Source: Pseudocitrobacter cyperus
GTDB lineage: Bacteria > Pseudomonadota > Gammaproteobacteria > Enterobacterales > Enterobacteriaceae
Assembly (NCBI RefSeq): GCF_039889165.1
Contig: NZ_JAYMYY010000004.1
Coordinates: 124,001 to 188,000, forward strand
DNA length: 64,000 nucleotides
Reading direction: 5' to 3'
In this document: in pieces, positions 8,712-17,536 of the stretch
Position numbering within the stretch: the stretch's first letter is position 1
Layout: each line of letters starts with the position of its first letter
Program-made: the position numbers and the translations under genes
Notes under the pieces: generated by a model
Told to the model about the DNA's origin: nothing
Databases searched by the model: none
What the model saw: the letters and a program-made list of their open reading frames with translations, nothing else

Positions 8712-9776
8712 ATGACATCTCAAACTTATCATACCGATGCAAACCGCTGGCAGGCGGTACTCAACCGCGACGCGCAGGCAGATGGGCATTTTGTTTTTGC
8801 GGTGCGCACCACCGGCATTTTTTGTCGCCCCTCCTGTCGGGCGCGCCATGCGCTGCGCCAGAACGTGCTGTTTTATCCGGATGCTGATGCGGCGTTGCAG
8901 GCCGGGTTTCGCCCCTGCAAGCGCTGCCAGCCGGACACGCTCGACCCGCAGCAGCAGAAAGTGAATAAAGTGGCGCAGGCCTGCCGGATGCTGGAGCAGG
9001 ATGTACCGGTTACGCTTGAAACCCTTTCGCAGGCGGTGGCAGTCAGCCCTTACCACTTCCACCGTATGTTTAAATCCGTTACCGGCGTGACCCCGAAGGC
9101 CTGGCAACAGGCCTGGCGTGCGCGAAAGTTGCGTGATGCGCTGGCGGAAGGCGAGGCGGTGACGGATGCGGTGCTGAACGCCGGTTTCCCGGACAGCAGC
9201 AGCTACTATCGCCATGCGGACGCATTGCTGGGAATGACGGCGAAACAGTTTCGACGCGGCGGTGAAGAAACGGCCATTTATTATGCGCTGGAAGATTGCC
9301 GCCTTGGGCGTTGTCTGGTCGCACTCAGTTCGCGCGGGATCTGCGCGGTGCTGTTAGGCGATAATGATGCGCAGGTGATTGCCGAACTCCGGAACCTGTT
9401 CCCCTCCGCGCAGTCGCAGCAGGGTAGCCCTGATTTTCATCAGCAGATCCGCGAGGTGGTGATGCATCTGGATAATCGGCCATTGCCGCTCTCTCTGCCG
9501 CTCGATATCCGCGGCACCGCCTTTCAGCAACAGGTATGGCAGGCGCTGCGTAACATCCCTCGCGGTGAAACCCGCAGCTATCAGCAAATTGCCGCCGCGA
9601 TTGGCAACCCGAAAGCGGTGCGCGCGGTAGCGGGAGCCTGTGCAGCGAACAAACTGGCGGTTATCGTCCCGTGTCACCGCGTGGTGCGGGAAGATGGTAG
9701 CCTGTCGGGATATCGCTGGGGCGTGTCGCGAAAAGCGGCGCTGTTGTTACAAGAGAAACATTCCACGGAGTCATAA
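8712..9776 (+). CDS. ada: Ada, methylphosphotriester/O6-methylguanine transferase and regulator
   Basis: Ada repairs alkylated DNA by moving methyl groups irreversibly to its own cysteines, and after methylation it activates ada-alkB, alkA and aidB. The 354 residues equal E. coli Ada. The N-terminal zinc domain has Cys38 and Cys42 in FCRPSC plus the pair CKRC near residues 69-72. An AraC-type helix-turn-helix follows (about 90-180). The C-terminal transferase has acceptor Cys321 in VPCHRV. The ATG at 8712 has a strong Shine-Dalgarno (GGAGGAG); the frame is open further upstream but nothing supports an earlier start. The stop overlaps the alkB start by one base (TAATG), indicating translational coupling. 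Confidence 0.97.
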   Translation: MTSQTYHTDANRWQAVLNRDAQADGHFVFAVRTTGIFCRPSCRARHALRQNVLFYPDADAALQAGFRPCKRCQPDTLDPQQQKVNKVAQACRMLEQDVPVTLETLSQAVAVSPYHFHRMFKSVTGVTPKAWQQAWRARKLRDALAEGEAVTDAVLNAGFPDSSSYYRHADALLGMTAKQFRRGGEETAIYYALEDCRLGRCLVALSSRGICAVLLGDNDAQVIAELRNLFPSAQSQQGSPDFHQQIREVVMHLDNRPLPLSLPLDIRGTAFQQQVWQALRNIPRGETRSYQQIAAAIGNPKAVRAVAGACAANKLAVIVPCHRVVREDGSLSGYRWGVSRKAALLLQEKHSTES

Positions 9777-10426
9777 TGCTCGATCTCTTTGCTGATGAAA
9801 CGCCCTGGCAGGAGCCGCTGGCAGCCGGGGCCACAATCCTCCGCCGACAGGCCGTAGCCCAGGCGAATGAACTGCTGAGTGCCATTAATCAGGTCGCGAT
9901 GATTTCTCCGTTTCGCCAGATGGTGACGCCAGGCGGCTACACCATGTCGGTGGCGATGACCAACTGTGGGCCACTCGGCTGGAGCACGGATTTACATGGC
10001 TACTGTTACAGTAAGGTGGATCCGCTGACCGGGTCGCCCTGGCCGCCGATGCCTGATATTTTCCGCACGCTCGCGCAAACGGCCGCCGCGCAGGCTGGTT
10101 TTGCAGGATTCTCCCCTGATGCCTGTCTGATCAACCGTTATCTGCCAGGGGCAAAACTCTCGCTGCATCAGGATAAAGACGAGGCAACGCTAAGTGAACC
10201 CATCGTTTCTGTTTCACTCGGTTTACCTGCCATCTTCCAGTTTGGCGGCCTGAAGCGTAACGACCCGCTGCAACGGGTGCTGCTGGAACATGGCGATGTG
10301 GTGGTGTGGGGCGGCGAATCGCGCCTCTTTTATCATGGCATTCAGCCGCTCAAACCAGGCCATCATCCCCTGGTTGGCCCGATGCGTTACAACCTCACTT
10401 TCCGTCACGCTGGTAATAAAGAATAA
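9776..10426 (+). CDS. alkB: AlkB, Fe(II)/2-oxoglutarate DNA demethylase
   Basis: AlkB oxidatively removes 1-methyladenine and 3-methylcytosine lesions, using O2, Fe(II) and 2-oxoglutarate. The 216 residues show the iron ligands His131, Asp133 (LHQDKDE) and His187 (FYHGI), and the 2-oxoglutarate-binding Arg204 and Arg210 (MRYNLTFR), all at the E. coli positions. It is the second gene of the ada-alkB operon and so falls under Ada control. Confidence 0.97.
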   Translation: MLDLFADETPWQEPLAAGATILRRQAVAQANELLSAINQVAMISPFRQMVTPGGYTMSVAMTNCGPLGWSTDLHGYCYSKVDPLTGSPWPPMPDIFRTLAQTAAAQAGFAGFSPDACLINRYLPGAKLSLHQDKDEATLSEPIVSVSLGLPAIFQFGGLKRNDPLQRVLLEHGDVVVWGGESRLFYHGIQPLKPGHHPLVGPMRYNLTFRHAGNKE

Positions 10427-10502
10427 AAATAAGAATTATTCTTGATGTACACGCGGGGCAGTTTAAACTGCTCGCTGTTTTTCATTTCCGGGTTGCTGCT
10501 TT

Positions 10503-12146
10503 ATGGAACTTCTCCTGCTTGTCTGGCGCCAGTATCGCTGGCCGTTTATTGCTGTTATGGCGCTGAGCCTGTTAAGCGCGGCATTGGGGATCGGCCTGAT
10601 TGCCTTTATCAACCTGCGCCTTATCACCGCGGTGGATATGTCGCTGACGGTGTTGCCGGAGTTCCTCGGGTTACTCCTGCTGTTAATGGCGGTCACGCTG
10701 GGGTCACAGCTTGCGTTGACCACCCTCGGCCACCACTTTGTCTACCGGCTGCGCAGTGAATTTATTAAACGTATTCTGGACACCCAGGTCGAACGCATCG
10801 AAAAACTGGGCAGCGCGGCGCTGCTGGCGGGGCTGACCAGCGATGTGCGTAACATCACCATCGCCTTCGTGCGCCTGCCGGAGCTGGTTCAGGGGATAAT
10901 CCTGACCTTTGGTTCCGCCGCTTACCTGGCCTTTCTGTCGACCAAAATGTTGCTGGTGACGGTGTTATGGATGGCGCTGACCATCTGGGGCGGTTTTGTA
11001 CTGGTGGCGCGGGTCTACAAACATATGGCCACGCTGCGCGAGACGGAAGATAAACTCTATCAGGATTACCAGACGGTGCTGGAAGGGCGCAAAGAGCTAA
11101 CGCTCAACCGCGAGCGTGCGGAATATGTCTTTAATCAGCTCTATATTCCTGATGCTAAAGCTTATCGCCATCATATTGTTCGTGCCGATACCTTCCACCT
11201 CAGCGCGGTGAACTGGTCAAATATTATGATGCTGGGGGCGATTGGGCTGGTGTTCTGGATGGCGAACAGCCTCGGCTGGGCTGACACGGCGGTGGCTGCA
11301 ACTTACTCCCTGACGCTGCTGTTTCTGCGTACACCGCTGCTTTCGGCCGTTGGCGCGCTGCCAACGCTGCTCAGCGCACAGGTGGCATTTAAAAAACTCA
11401 ACACTTTCTCGCTTGCGCCATACCAGGCCGAATTTCCTGTGCCGAAGGCGTACCCGAACTGGCAGACCCTCGAGCTGCGTGACGTGGAGTTTCATTATGA
11501 AGATAACACCTTTGCCGTTGGGCCCATCAATCTGACCCTGCATCGTGGGGAGCTGGTGTTCCTGATTGGCGGCAACGGGAGCGGGAAATCGACGCTTGCG
11601 ATGTTGTTGACCGGGCTTTACCAGCCGGTGAAAGGGCAGATCCTGTTGGATGGTAAACCGCTGGCGGCAGACAAACCGGAAGATTATCGCAAGCTGTTCT
11701 CGGCGGTCTTTACTGATGTCTGGCTGTTTGACCAGTTGCTGGGGCCGGAAGGGACGCAGCCTTCACCGGCGCTGGTGGATAAGTGGCTGGAACAGTTGAA
11801 AATGAGCCACAAGGTTAAGCTGGAAAATGGCAAAATTCTCGACCTTAAACTCTCCAAAGGGCAGAAGAAGCGCGTGGCGCTGCTGCTGGCATTGGCAGAA
11901 GAGCGAGACATCATTATGCTGGATGAGTGGGCCGCCGATCAGGATCCGCATTTCCGCCGCGAGTTCTATCAGGTATTGTTACCGTTAATGCAACAGATGG
12001 GCAAAACCATCTTTGCCATCAGCCATGACGACCACTACTTTATCCATGCTGACCGCCTGCTGGAAATGCGTAACGGTAAGCTTAGTGAGCTTATCGGCGA
12101 AGAGCGTGACGCAGCCTCGCGTGATGCGGTAGCCCGAACGGCGTAA
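10503..12146 (+). CDS. yojI: YojI ABC exporter (fused permease and ATPase)
   Basis: YojI is an inner-membrane half-transporter of the SyrD/PvdE-like group. In E. coli it exports the peptide antibiotic microcin J25 together with TolC. The 547 residues equal the E. coli length. A membrane domain with about six segments fills residues 1-310; the ATPase domain has a Walker A (GGNGSGKST, near 360), a signature-like LSKGQKKR in place of LSGGQ, and Walker B (IIMLDEWAAD). The degenerate signature is a family trait. It starts 76 bases after alkB and may be partly co-transcribed. Confidence 0.94.
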   Translation: MELLLLVWRQYRWPFIAVMALSLLSAALGIGLIAFINLRLITAVDMSLTVLPEFLGLLLLLMAVTLGSQLALTTLGHHFVYRLRSEFIKRILDTQVERIEKLGSAALLAGLTSDVRNITIAFVRLPELVQGIILTFGSAAYLAFLSTKMLLVTVLWMALTIWGGFVLVARVYKHMATLRETEDKLYQDYQTVLEGRKELTLNRERAEYVFNQLYIPDAKAYRHHIVRADTFHLSAVNWSNIMMLGAIGLVFWMANSLGWADTAVAATYSLTLLFLRTPLLSAVGALPTLLSAQVAFKKLNTFSLAPYQAEFPVPKAYPNWQTLELRDVEFHYEDNTFAVGPINLTLHRGELVFLIGGNGSGKSTLAMLLTGLYQPVKGQILLDGKPLAADKPEDYRKLFSAVFTDVWLFDQLLGPEGTQPSPALVDKWLEQLKMSHKVKLENGKILDLKLSKGQKKRVALLLALAEERDIIMLDEWAADQDPHFRREFYQVLLPLMQQMGKTIFAISHDDHYFIHADRLLEMRNGKLSELIGEERDAASRDAVARTA

Positions 12147-12153
12147 GCAGATG

Positions 12154-12180
12154 AAAAAAGCGGCATTTGCCGCTTTTTTT
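12154..12180. terminator. yojI terminator
   Basis: The stem AAAAAAGCGGC-ATT-TGCCGCTTTTTTT lies eight bases after the yojI stop. The symmetrical A and T tracts suit either strand, but only yojI points into it. Confidence 0.93.
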
Positions 12181-12238
12181 GTATGTATTAAAACGCTGTT
12201 TATTATCATTTACATTACTCCACGCTATGCTTAACTCT

Positions 12239-12282
12239 CCCGGCGGGTCTGCCGGGTACTCTGATGACCGAAAGGATGACCG
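12239..12282 (+). other. mgtE leader with hairpin and direct repeat around the RBS
   Basis: Upstream of mgtE there is a six-base-pair GC stem (CCCGGC-GGGTCT-GCCGGG, 12239-12256). It is followed by a perfect direct repeat GATGACCG (12263-12270 and 12275-12282) with the Shine-Dalgarno AAAGGA between and overlapping the copies. Whether this controls translation is unknown. Confidence 0.3.
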
Positions 12283-12285
12283 GCA

Positions 12286-13722
12286 ATGTCCGTATTAATG
12301 AAAAACAGCGCCAGGCTGCGTGACGAAGAGCGCGCGCGTCTTATCTGGCTTTTAACCACCGACAAAGCGGTCACTTCCGTATTGTTGGGGAAGCTCACCC
12401 TTGCTGAACAGTATGATGACGGTTCGTTGCTGGATGACGTCGCAGAAGTGGGCGCGCTGGTGGCGCATCTTCCTGCCCCCGATCTGGCGGATGTGCTGGA
12501 AGCGTTACCTATCGATGAACGCCACGCGTTATGGAACGTGGTGGAAGATGATAAGCGCGGCAAAGTGTTGCTCGAAGCATCGGAGAGCGTCTGGGATGAT
12601 CTCATTGACGATATGAGTGACCGGGCGTTGCTCGATGCACTGCAAACGCTGGATATTGATGAACAGATTTACCTGGTACAGCACCTCCCGCGCGATCTGA
12701 CCGGACGCCTGCTGGCGACCCTACCTGCCTCTGAGCGGGCGCGCGTCCGTCAGGTGATGAACTACGCCCATGACCGGGTGGGTTCAATCATGGAGTTCGA
12801 AGTCATCACCGTGCGGCCTGATGTCACGCTGGCCTCGGTGCAACGTTATCTGCGCCGTTTAGGCAAGATGCCTGAGAACACCGATAAACTGTTCGTTACC
12901 CGCCGCGATAAAACGCTGATTGGCGAGCTGGAGCTTAAAACCATTCTGCTCAATCCGGCGCACCGTCTGGTTGATGAGGTGATGGAGTCTGACCCGGTCG
13001 CTTTCCACCCGGAAGAAGAGTCAGAAAAGGTGGCGCGAACCTTTGAACGTGACAACCTGATCAGCGCCGCGGTTATCGACCAGCAGGGGAAACTGATGGG
13101 GCGTTTAACCATCGATGAGATCGTCGACGTCGTCTATGAGGAGACCGACAGCGACCTGCGCCGTATGGGTGGGTTGAGTGCCGAAGAGGATGTGTTTGCA
13201 CCAGTAACGAAAGCGGTCAAAACCCGCTGGGCGTGGCTGGCTATCAATCTCTGTACCGCATTTATCGCCTCGCGAGTGATCGACGGTTTCGAGCACACCA
13301 TTTCTCAACTGGTGGCGCTGGCGTCGCTGATGCCCATTGTGGCGGGAATTGGCGGTAACACCGGCAACCAGACCATCACTATGATTGTGCGTGCGCTGGC
13401 GTTGCAGCAGATCCAGCCGGGGAACTTTTCGTTCCTGATCCTGCGTGAAATGGGCGTTGCGCTGATCAATGGCCTGGTGTGGGGCGGGATCATGGGCTGC
13501 GTGACCTGGCTTTTGTACGACGATCTCCATCTTGGCGCAGTCATGACGCTGGCGATGGTACTCAACCTGTTGGTTGCCGCGCTGATGGGGGTGCTGATCC
13601 CGATGATCATGGTGAAATTTGGCCGCGACCCGGCGGTAGGCTCCAGTGTGATGATCACCGCGATCACCGACACTGGCGGCTTCTTTATTTTTCTTGGGCT
13701 GGCGACGATTTTTCTGCTTTAA
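12286..13722 (+). CDS. mgtE: MgtE-family magnesium transporter
   Basis: MgtE is a homodimeric Mg2+ channel gated by cytosolic Mg2+. The 478 residues follow the full family plan. An acidic N-domain (about 25-150) is followed by two CBS domains (about 155-280; VGSIMEFEVITV and LVDEVMESDPVAF), a connecting helix, and a five-segment membrane domain (about 305-478). The membrane domain contains the signature PIVAGIGGNTGNQT and a late acidic residue, the Asp of AITDTGGF, at the expected pore site. E. coli K-12 has no gene here. Its last 38 bases overlap the 3' end of the convergent sulP gene. Confidence 0.93.
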   Translation: MSVLMKNSARLRDEERARLIWLLTTDKAVTSVLLGKLTLAEQYDDGSLLDDVAEVGALVAHLPAPDLADVLEALPIDERHALWNVVEDDKRGKVLLEASESVWDDLIDDMSDRALLDALQTLDIDEQIYLVQHLPRDLTGRLLATLPASERARVRQVMNYAHDRVGSIMEFEVITVRPDVTLASVQRYLRRLGKMPENTDKLFVTRRDKTLIGELELKTILLNPAHRLVDEVMESDPVAFHPEEESEKVARTFERDNLISAAVIDQQGKLMGRLTIDEIVDVVYEETDSDLRRMGGLSAEEDVFAPVTKAVKTRWAWLAINLCTAFIASRVIDGFEHTISQLVALASLMPIVAGIGGNTGNQTITMIVRALALQQIQPGNFSFLILREMGVALINGLVWGGIMGCVTWLLYDDLHLGAVMTLAMVLNLLVAALMGVLIPMIMVKFGRDPAVGSSVMITAITDTGGFFIFLGLATIFLL

Positions 13723-14923
13723 GCGCCAGTTTTGCCTTCAGGCGGGATGGGATGAGCGCCATGCTAACCACGCCCGCCAGCACGCCAATAGCAAGATTGC
13801 CGGTGCTGACGGTGGCGCCAACCGTGACTGCCATCACCACCGTTTCCGTCCAGGGGGCGCGTTTTAGCGTGGCGGGCTGGATGCTGTGCCAGCTAAAGGT
13901 TTTAAATGCCACAATCACCATAATGCCTGCCAGCACCGACATCGGAATATCGGCCATCACGTTGCTTAACGCAGTCACTAGCAGTAGCAGCACCAGCCCG
14001 GCCATGATTGTCGACACGCGGCTGCGTCCTTTGCCCATCTCAACGTTAACAATCGTCTGACCAATCATCGCACAGCCGGCGATGCCGCCGTAAAAACCCG
14101 CCAGAATATTCGCAATGCCTAACCCGGCGCTTTCGCGCGCTTTGTTTGACGGCGTGGCGGTCAGATCATCGACCAGCTTTGCCGTCAGCAACGATTCCAT
14201 CAACCCGACAAACGCAATGCTCAACGCGCAGGGCCAGATAATGTTCAGCGTGTCGAGATTCAGCGGCACCAGTAACTGCGTCAGGCCTGGCAGGCCGCCG
14301 CTCATTGAACCTTCATCGCCAACGGTTGGCAGCAACTGACCGCTGGTAACGGTGAACAGGGTCAACAGCACGATGGCAATTAACGGGGATGGTACGCTTT
14401 TAATCACCCGTGGGGCCCACAACACAATCAGCAATGTGGCGGCGAAGAGCCCGAGAATCAGCGGGTTGCGGCTCCAGAAGTGCGGAACCTGGGCAAAGAA
14501 AATCAGGACACCCAGCGCGTTGACAAATCCGCTCATCACTGGCTGAGGGATAAAACGCATCAGTCGCGCCATGCCGCAGAGGCCAAACAGAATTTGAATT
14601 ACGCCGGCCATCACCACCGCAGGCAGAATGTAGCCCACGCCATGTTGATGCACCATCGGCCCGATAACCAGCGCCACGGAGCCCGCCGCAGCCGTCACCA
14701 TTGCAGGGCGGCCGCCGAGAAATGACATCGCCAGGCACAGCACCACGGAGGCAATCAGACTGACTTTCGGGTCAACGCCGGCGATAACGGAAAAGGAGAT
14801 GACTTCGGGTATTAATGCCAATGCGGTGATCACACCGGCCAGCGTTTCACGCAGCAGCAGTTTTGGCGAGCGCATCACAGTAAGGATGTCACCGTTTTGG
14901 GGAGCTAAAAGGGTATCTGACAT
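13685..14923 (-). CDS. SulP-family anion transporter without STAS domain
   Basis: This is an inner-membrane transporter of the SulP/SLC26 family, which carries sulfate, bicarbonate or other anions; the substrate cannot be told here. About 412 residues form ten or more membrane segments, with the family-type start LLRETLAGVITALALIPEVISFS and a middle motif AGFYGGIAGCAMIGQT. It stops after the membrane domain, so the C-terminal STAS domain of the longer members is absent, as in other short bacterial SulP proteins. The ATG at 14923 (MSDTLL) was preferred over an open frame reaching 14986. The gene is convergent with mgtE and overlaps it by 38 bases. Confidence 0.88.
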   Translation of the reverse strand: MSDTLLAPQNGDILTVMRSPKLLLRETLAGVITALALIPEVISFSVIAGVDPKVSLIASVVLCLAMSFLGGRPAMVTAAAGSVALVIGPMVHQHGVGYILPAVVMAGVIQILFGLCGMARLMRFIPQPVMSGFVNALGVLIFFAQVPHFWSRNPLILGLFAATLLIVLWAPRVIKSVPSPLIAIVLLTLFTVTSGQLLPTVGDEGSMSGGLPGLTQLLVPLNLDTLNIIWPCALSIAFVGLMESLLTAKLVDDLTATPSNKARESAGLGIANILAGFYGGIAGCAMIGQTIVNVEMGKGRSRVSTIMAGLVLLLLVTALSNVMADIPMSVLAGIMVIVAFKTFSWHSIQPATLKRAPWTETVVMAVTVGATVSTGNLAIGVLAGVVSMALIPSRLKAKLALKAEKSSPAQEK

Positions 14924-14986
14924 GAGGTCTTCATTGGTTATCGATAGCCGGTTTTCTATAAACCATACTTTCGTGCTATTTATCAC

Positions 14987-15197
14987 AAAACGGAGCAGTT
15001 TACCGCTCTATGTCACAGAATGCCAATACAAAAATTTAATCGACGTATACATTTATTAAACATTTTGATAACAGGTCTCAAAACACAACTTAAAATTTAA
15101 ACAATATTTAATTTTTTTGTTGCTGGTGATACCGTATACCCACGAATTGTTTTTACCTGCGTGTAACAAATCGCATATCAAGTAAGGCCTCCCTACA
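14987..15197. promoter_or_regulatory. Divergent promoter region between sulP and mqo
   Basis: About 210 AT-rich bases separate the two divergent genes. No coding frame is supported. It should hold the promoters of both; no operator could be assigned with confidence. Confidence 0.45.
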
Positions 15198-16850
15198 ATG
15201 AAGAAAAAGACAGATGTACCCAATGCACAGAAAGCGGGTTCCGATACTGCTTCTGTGGTGGCCAAAACCAACTCCCGCGTTATACACGAGACGGATGTTT
15301 TGTTGATCGGTGGTGGTATTATGAGCGCTACGCTGGGTACCTGGCTGCAGGAACTGGAACCAAACTGGTCGATAACCATGGTCGAGCAGATGGAGAGCGT
15401 CGCGGAAGAGAGCTCCAACGGCTGGAACAACGCGGGTACCGGTCACTCTGCGTTGATGGAACTGAACTATACGCCGCAAAGAGCGGACGGCTCCGTCAGC
15501 ATTGAAAAGGCAATAGATATCAACGAAGCGTTCCAGGTTTCGCGCCAGTTCTGGGCACATCAGGTGAAATGTGGCGTCCTCACTCAACCGAAATCCTTCA
15601 TTAACACAGTCCCGCACATGAGCTTTGTCTGGGGCGATGATAACGTCAATTTCCTGCGTGCACGCTATCGCGCCCTGCAGCAAAACCCCCTGTTCCGCGG
15701 CATGCGCTATTCTGAAGACCACGAGCAAATTAAAGCCTGGGCGCCGCTGGTAATGGAAGGGCGCGATCCGCAGCAGAAAATTGCCGCCACCCGTACCGAA
15801 GCGGGCACTGATGTGAACTATGGCGAAATCACCCGCCAGCTTATCTCTTCTTTACAGGTGCATAAAAACTTCGCGCTACAGCTTAATACGGTTGTCCGCC
15901 GTTTCCGTCAGAATGCGGATAAGAGCTGGACAGTTACTGTCTCTGACGCCAACAACAGCCACGCGAAGCGCACCATTAAAGCCAAATTTATCTTTATCGG
16001 CGCGGGTGGTGCGGCGCTGAAACTGCTGCAGCAGACTAAAATTCCACAGGCGAAAGAGTATGCCGGCTTCCCGGTAGGCGGCCAGTTCCTGGTGTGCGAA
16101 AACCCGGAAGTGGTGGGCCACCATCTGGCGAAGGTTTACGGCCAGGCCGATGTCGGCGCGCCGCCGATGTCCGTTCCGCATATCGATACCCGCGTGATTG
16201 ACGGCAAACGCGTGATCCTCTTTGGGCCATTCGCGACGTTCTCCACACGCTTCCTGAAAAATGGCTCCCTGTGGGATCTGCTGGCATCGATCAACAAATC
16301 CAACATCATGCCGATGATCAACGTCGGGATGGATAATTTCGATCTGGTGAAATATCTGGTCAGCCAGGTGCTGCAAAAAGATAAAGATCGCCATGCGGCG
16401 CTGCGCGAATATTATCCGATGGCGCAGAAAGGCGACTGGCGTCTGTGGCAGGCTGGTCAGCGCGTACAGATAATCAAACGTGATGCCGAGAAGGGCGGAG
16501 TACTGCGTCTGGGTACTGAAGTGGTGAGCGATGATGAAGGCACCGTTGCGGCGCTGCTTGGCGCGTCGCCAGGGGCTTCAACGGCTGCGCCGATCATGCT
16601 GCAACTGCTGGAGAAAGTGTTTAAGGAAAAAATGCAGACGGCTGCGTGGCAGGCAAAAATCAAAGCGGTGGTGCCGACTTATGGTTCGCGTCTGAATGAA
16701 CATCCGCAGGCGATTGAAGAGACGCTGGCGCATACCAGCGAAGTGCTGGAACTGAGTTATGTTCCGGTTCGTGATGCCGACCCGACGCCGCAGCCGCAGG
16801 CAAAACCGCAGCCGGTAGTTGTTAATGAGATGGCCGATATCGCGCTGTAA
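15198..16850 (+). CDS. mqo: Malate:quinone oxidoreductase
   Basis: Mqo is a membrane-associated FAD enzyme that oxidises malate to oxaloacetate and passes electrons to quinone, an alternative to NAD-dependent malate dehydrogenase in the TCA cycle. The 550 residues have the FAD dinucleotide motif LLIGGGIMSATLG at about 36-47 and the family blocks NGWNNAGTGHSA and AGFPVGGQF. The C-terminal LGASPGAST motif is also present. The N terminus (KKKTDVPNAQKAG) lacks the hydrophobic leader seen in E. coli Mqo. The position next to eco is the same as in E. coli. Confidence 0.95.
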   Translation: MKKKTDVPNAQKAGSDTASVVAKTNSRVIHETDVLLIGGGIMSATLGTWLQELEPNWSITMVEQMESVAEESSNGWNNAGTGHSALMELNYTPQRADGSVSIEKAIDINEAFQVSRQFWAHQVKCGVLTQPKSFINTVPHMSFVWGDDNVNFLRARYRALQQNPLFRGMRYSEDHEQIKAWAPLVMEGRDPQQKIAATRTEAGTDVNYGEITRQLISSLQVHKNFALQLNTVVRRFRQNADKSWTVTVSDANNSHAKRTIKAKFIFIGAGGAALKLLQQTKIPQAKEYAGFPVGGQFLVCENPEVVGHHLAKVYGQADVGAPPMSVPHIDTRVIDGKRVILFGPFATFSTRFLKNGSLWDLLASINKSNIMPMINVGMDNFDLVKYLVSQVLQKDKDRHAALREYYPMAQKGDWRLWQAGQRVQIIKRDAEKGGVLRLGTEVVSDDEGTVAALLGASPGASTAAPIMLQLLEKVFKEKMQTAAWQAKIKAVVPTYGSRLNEHPQAIEETLAHTSEVLELSYVPVRDADPTPQPQAKPQPVVVNEMADIAL

Positions 16851-16862
16851 CTTCTAATACTA

Positions 16863-16903
16863 AGAAGCCCCGGAAAACGCATCGAACGCTTCCCGGGGCT
16901 TCT
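16863..16903. terminator. Hairpin between convergent mqo and eco
   Basis: An 11-base-pair stem (AGAAGCCCCGG / CCGGGGCTTCT) lies in the 59-base gap between the two stop codons. No long T-run follows, so it could be a weak terminator or an mRNA-end stabiliser for both genes. Confidence 0.65.
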
Positions 16904-16909
16904 GGTCTC

Positions 16910-17395
16910 TTAACGCGTTACTGCGTTATGCACTTCTTCTTCTGCTTTCCAGATGCGGTATTTCACTTCTACGTTATCCGGTGTGTAGACCACAATCGGC
17001 AGTTTGCTGTTGTAGCGCAGCATGCCATCTTCACCCAGGTATGCGGCTACAAATTGTTTGGTTTTCGTCTTATCCGGGCAAGCCATCATCGTGGAAACCG
17101 GCTCGCCGACTTTATCAAAGACATAATAGTCGTAACCCCAGCCTTCCAGCGTTTTGCTCTCCAGCTTGCCACCCAGACGGTGACGGTTGCAATCGACCTC
17201 CAGCGTTTTACCAATCATCAGCTCTACTTTCAGCGCTGATTCATCCTGCTGCTCAGGCAACTGAATCACCTGACGCTTCATGCCTTTTTCCGCCTGCGGA
17301 TAAGGCGCAACTTTTTCCAGAGGCTGGTCTGCTGCCATTGCAGAGAGGGAAACGGTGGTCAGCAGTAAAGCCGCGAGCGTAAATGAGTTTTTCAC
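16910..17395 (-). CDS. eco: Ecotin, periplasmic serine protease inhibitor
   Basis: Ecotin is a dimeric periplasmic inhibitor of trypsin-fold proteases, including neutrophil elastase. The 161-residue precursor has a signal peptide ending AMA near residue 21. The reactive-site loop VSTMMACPD has Met103-Met104 as the P1-P1' pair (mature Met84 in E. coli). Cys69 and Cys106 form the loop-bracing disulfide. The length is one residue below E. coli ecotin. Confidence 0.96.
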   Translation of the reverse strand: MKNSFTLAALLLTTVSLSAMAADQPLEKVAPYPQAEKGMKRQVIQLPEQQDESALKVELMIGKTLEVDCNRHRLGGKLESKTLEGWGYDYYVFDKVGEPVSTMMACPDKTKTKQFVAAYLGEDGMLRYNSKLPIVVYTPDNVEVKYRIWKAEEEVHNAVTR

Positions 17396-17536
17396 TGTGG
17401 ATCCTTTTTATCAGTTATTCACCGGCAAGGTTATCATCATTGTAGTGAATGTTAAGTACCATTTACTGATTTTTGCATTAGTACCAGTCAACAATGTTGA
17501 GTATTTCAATAAAGTTAGCGTTTATCCCTGGCAACA

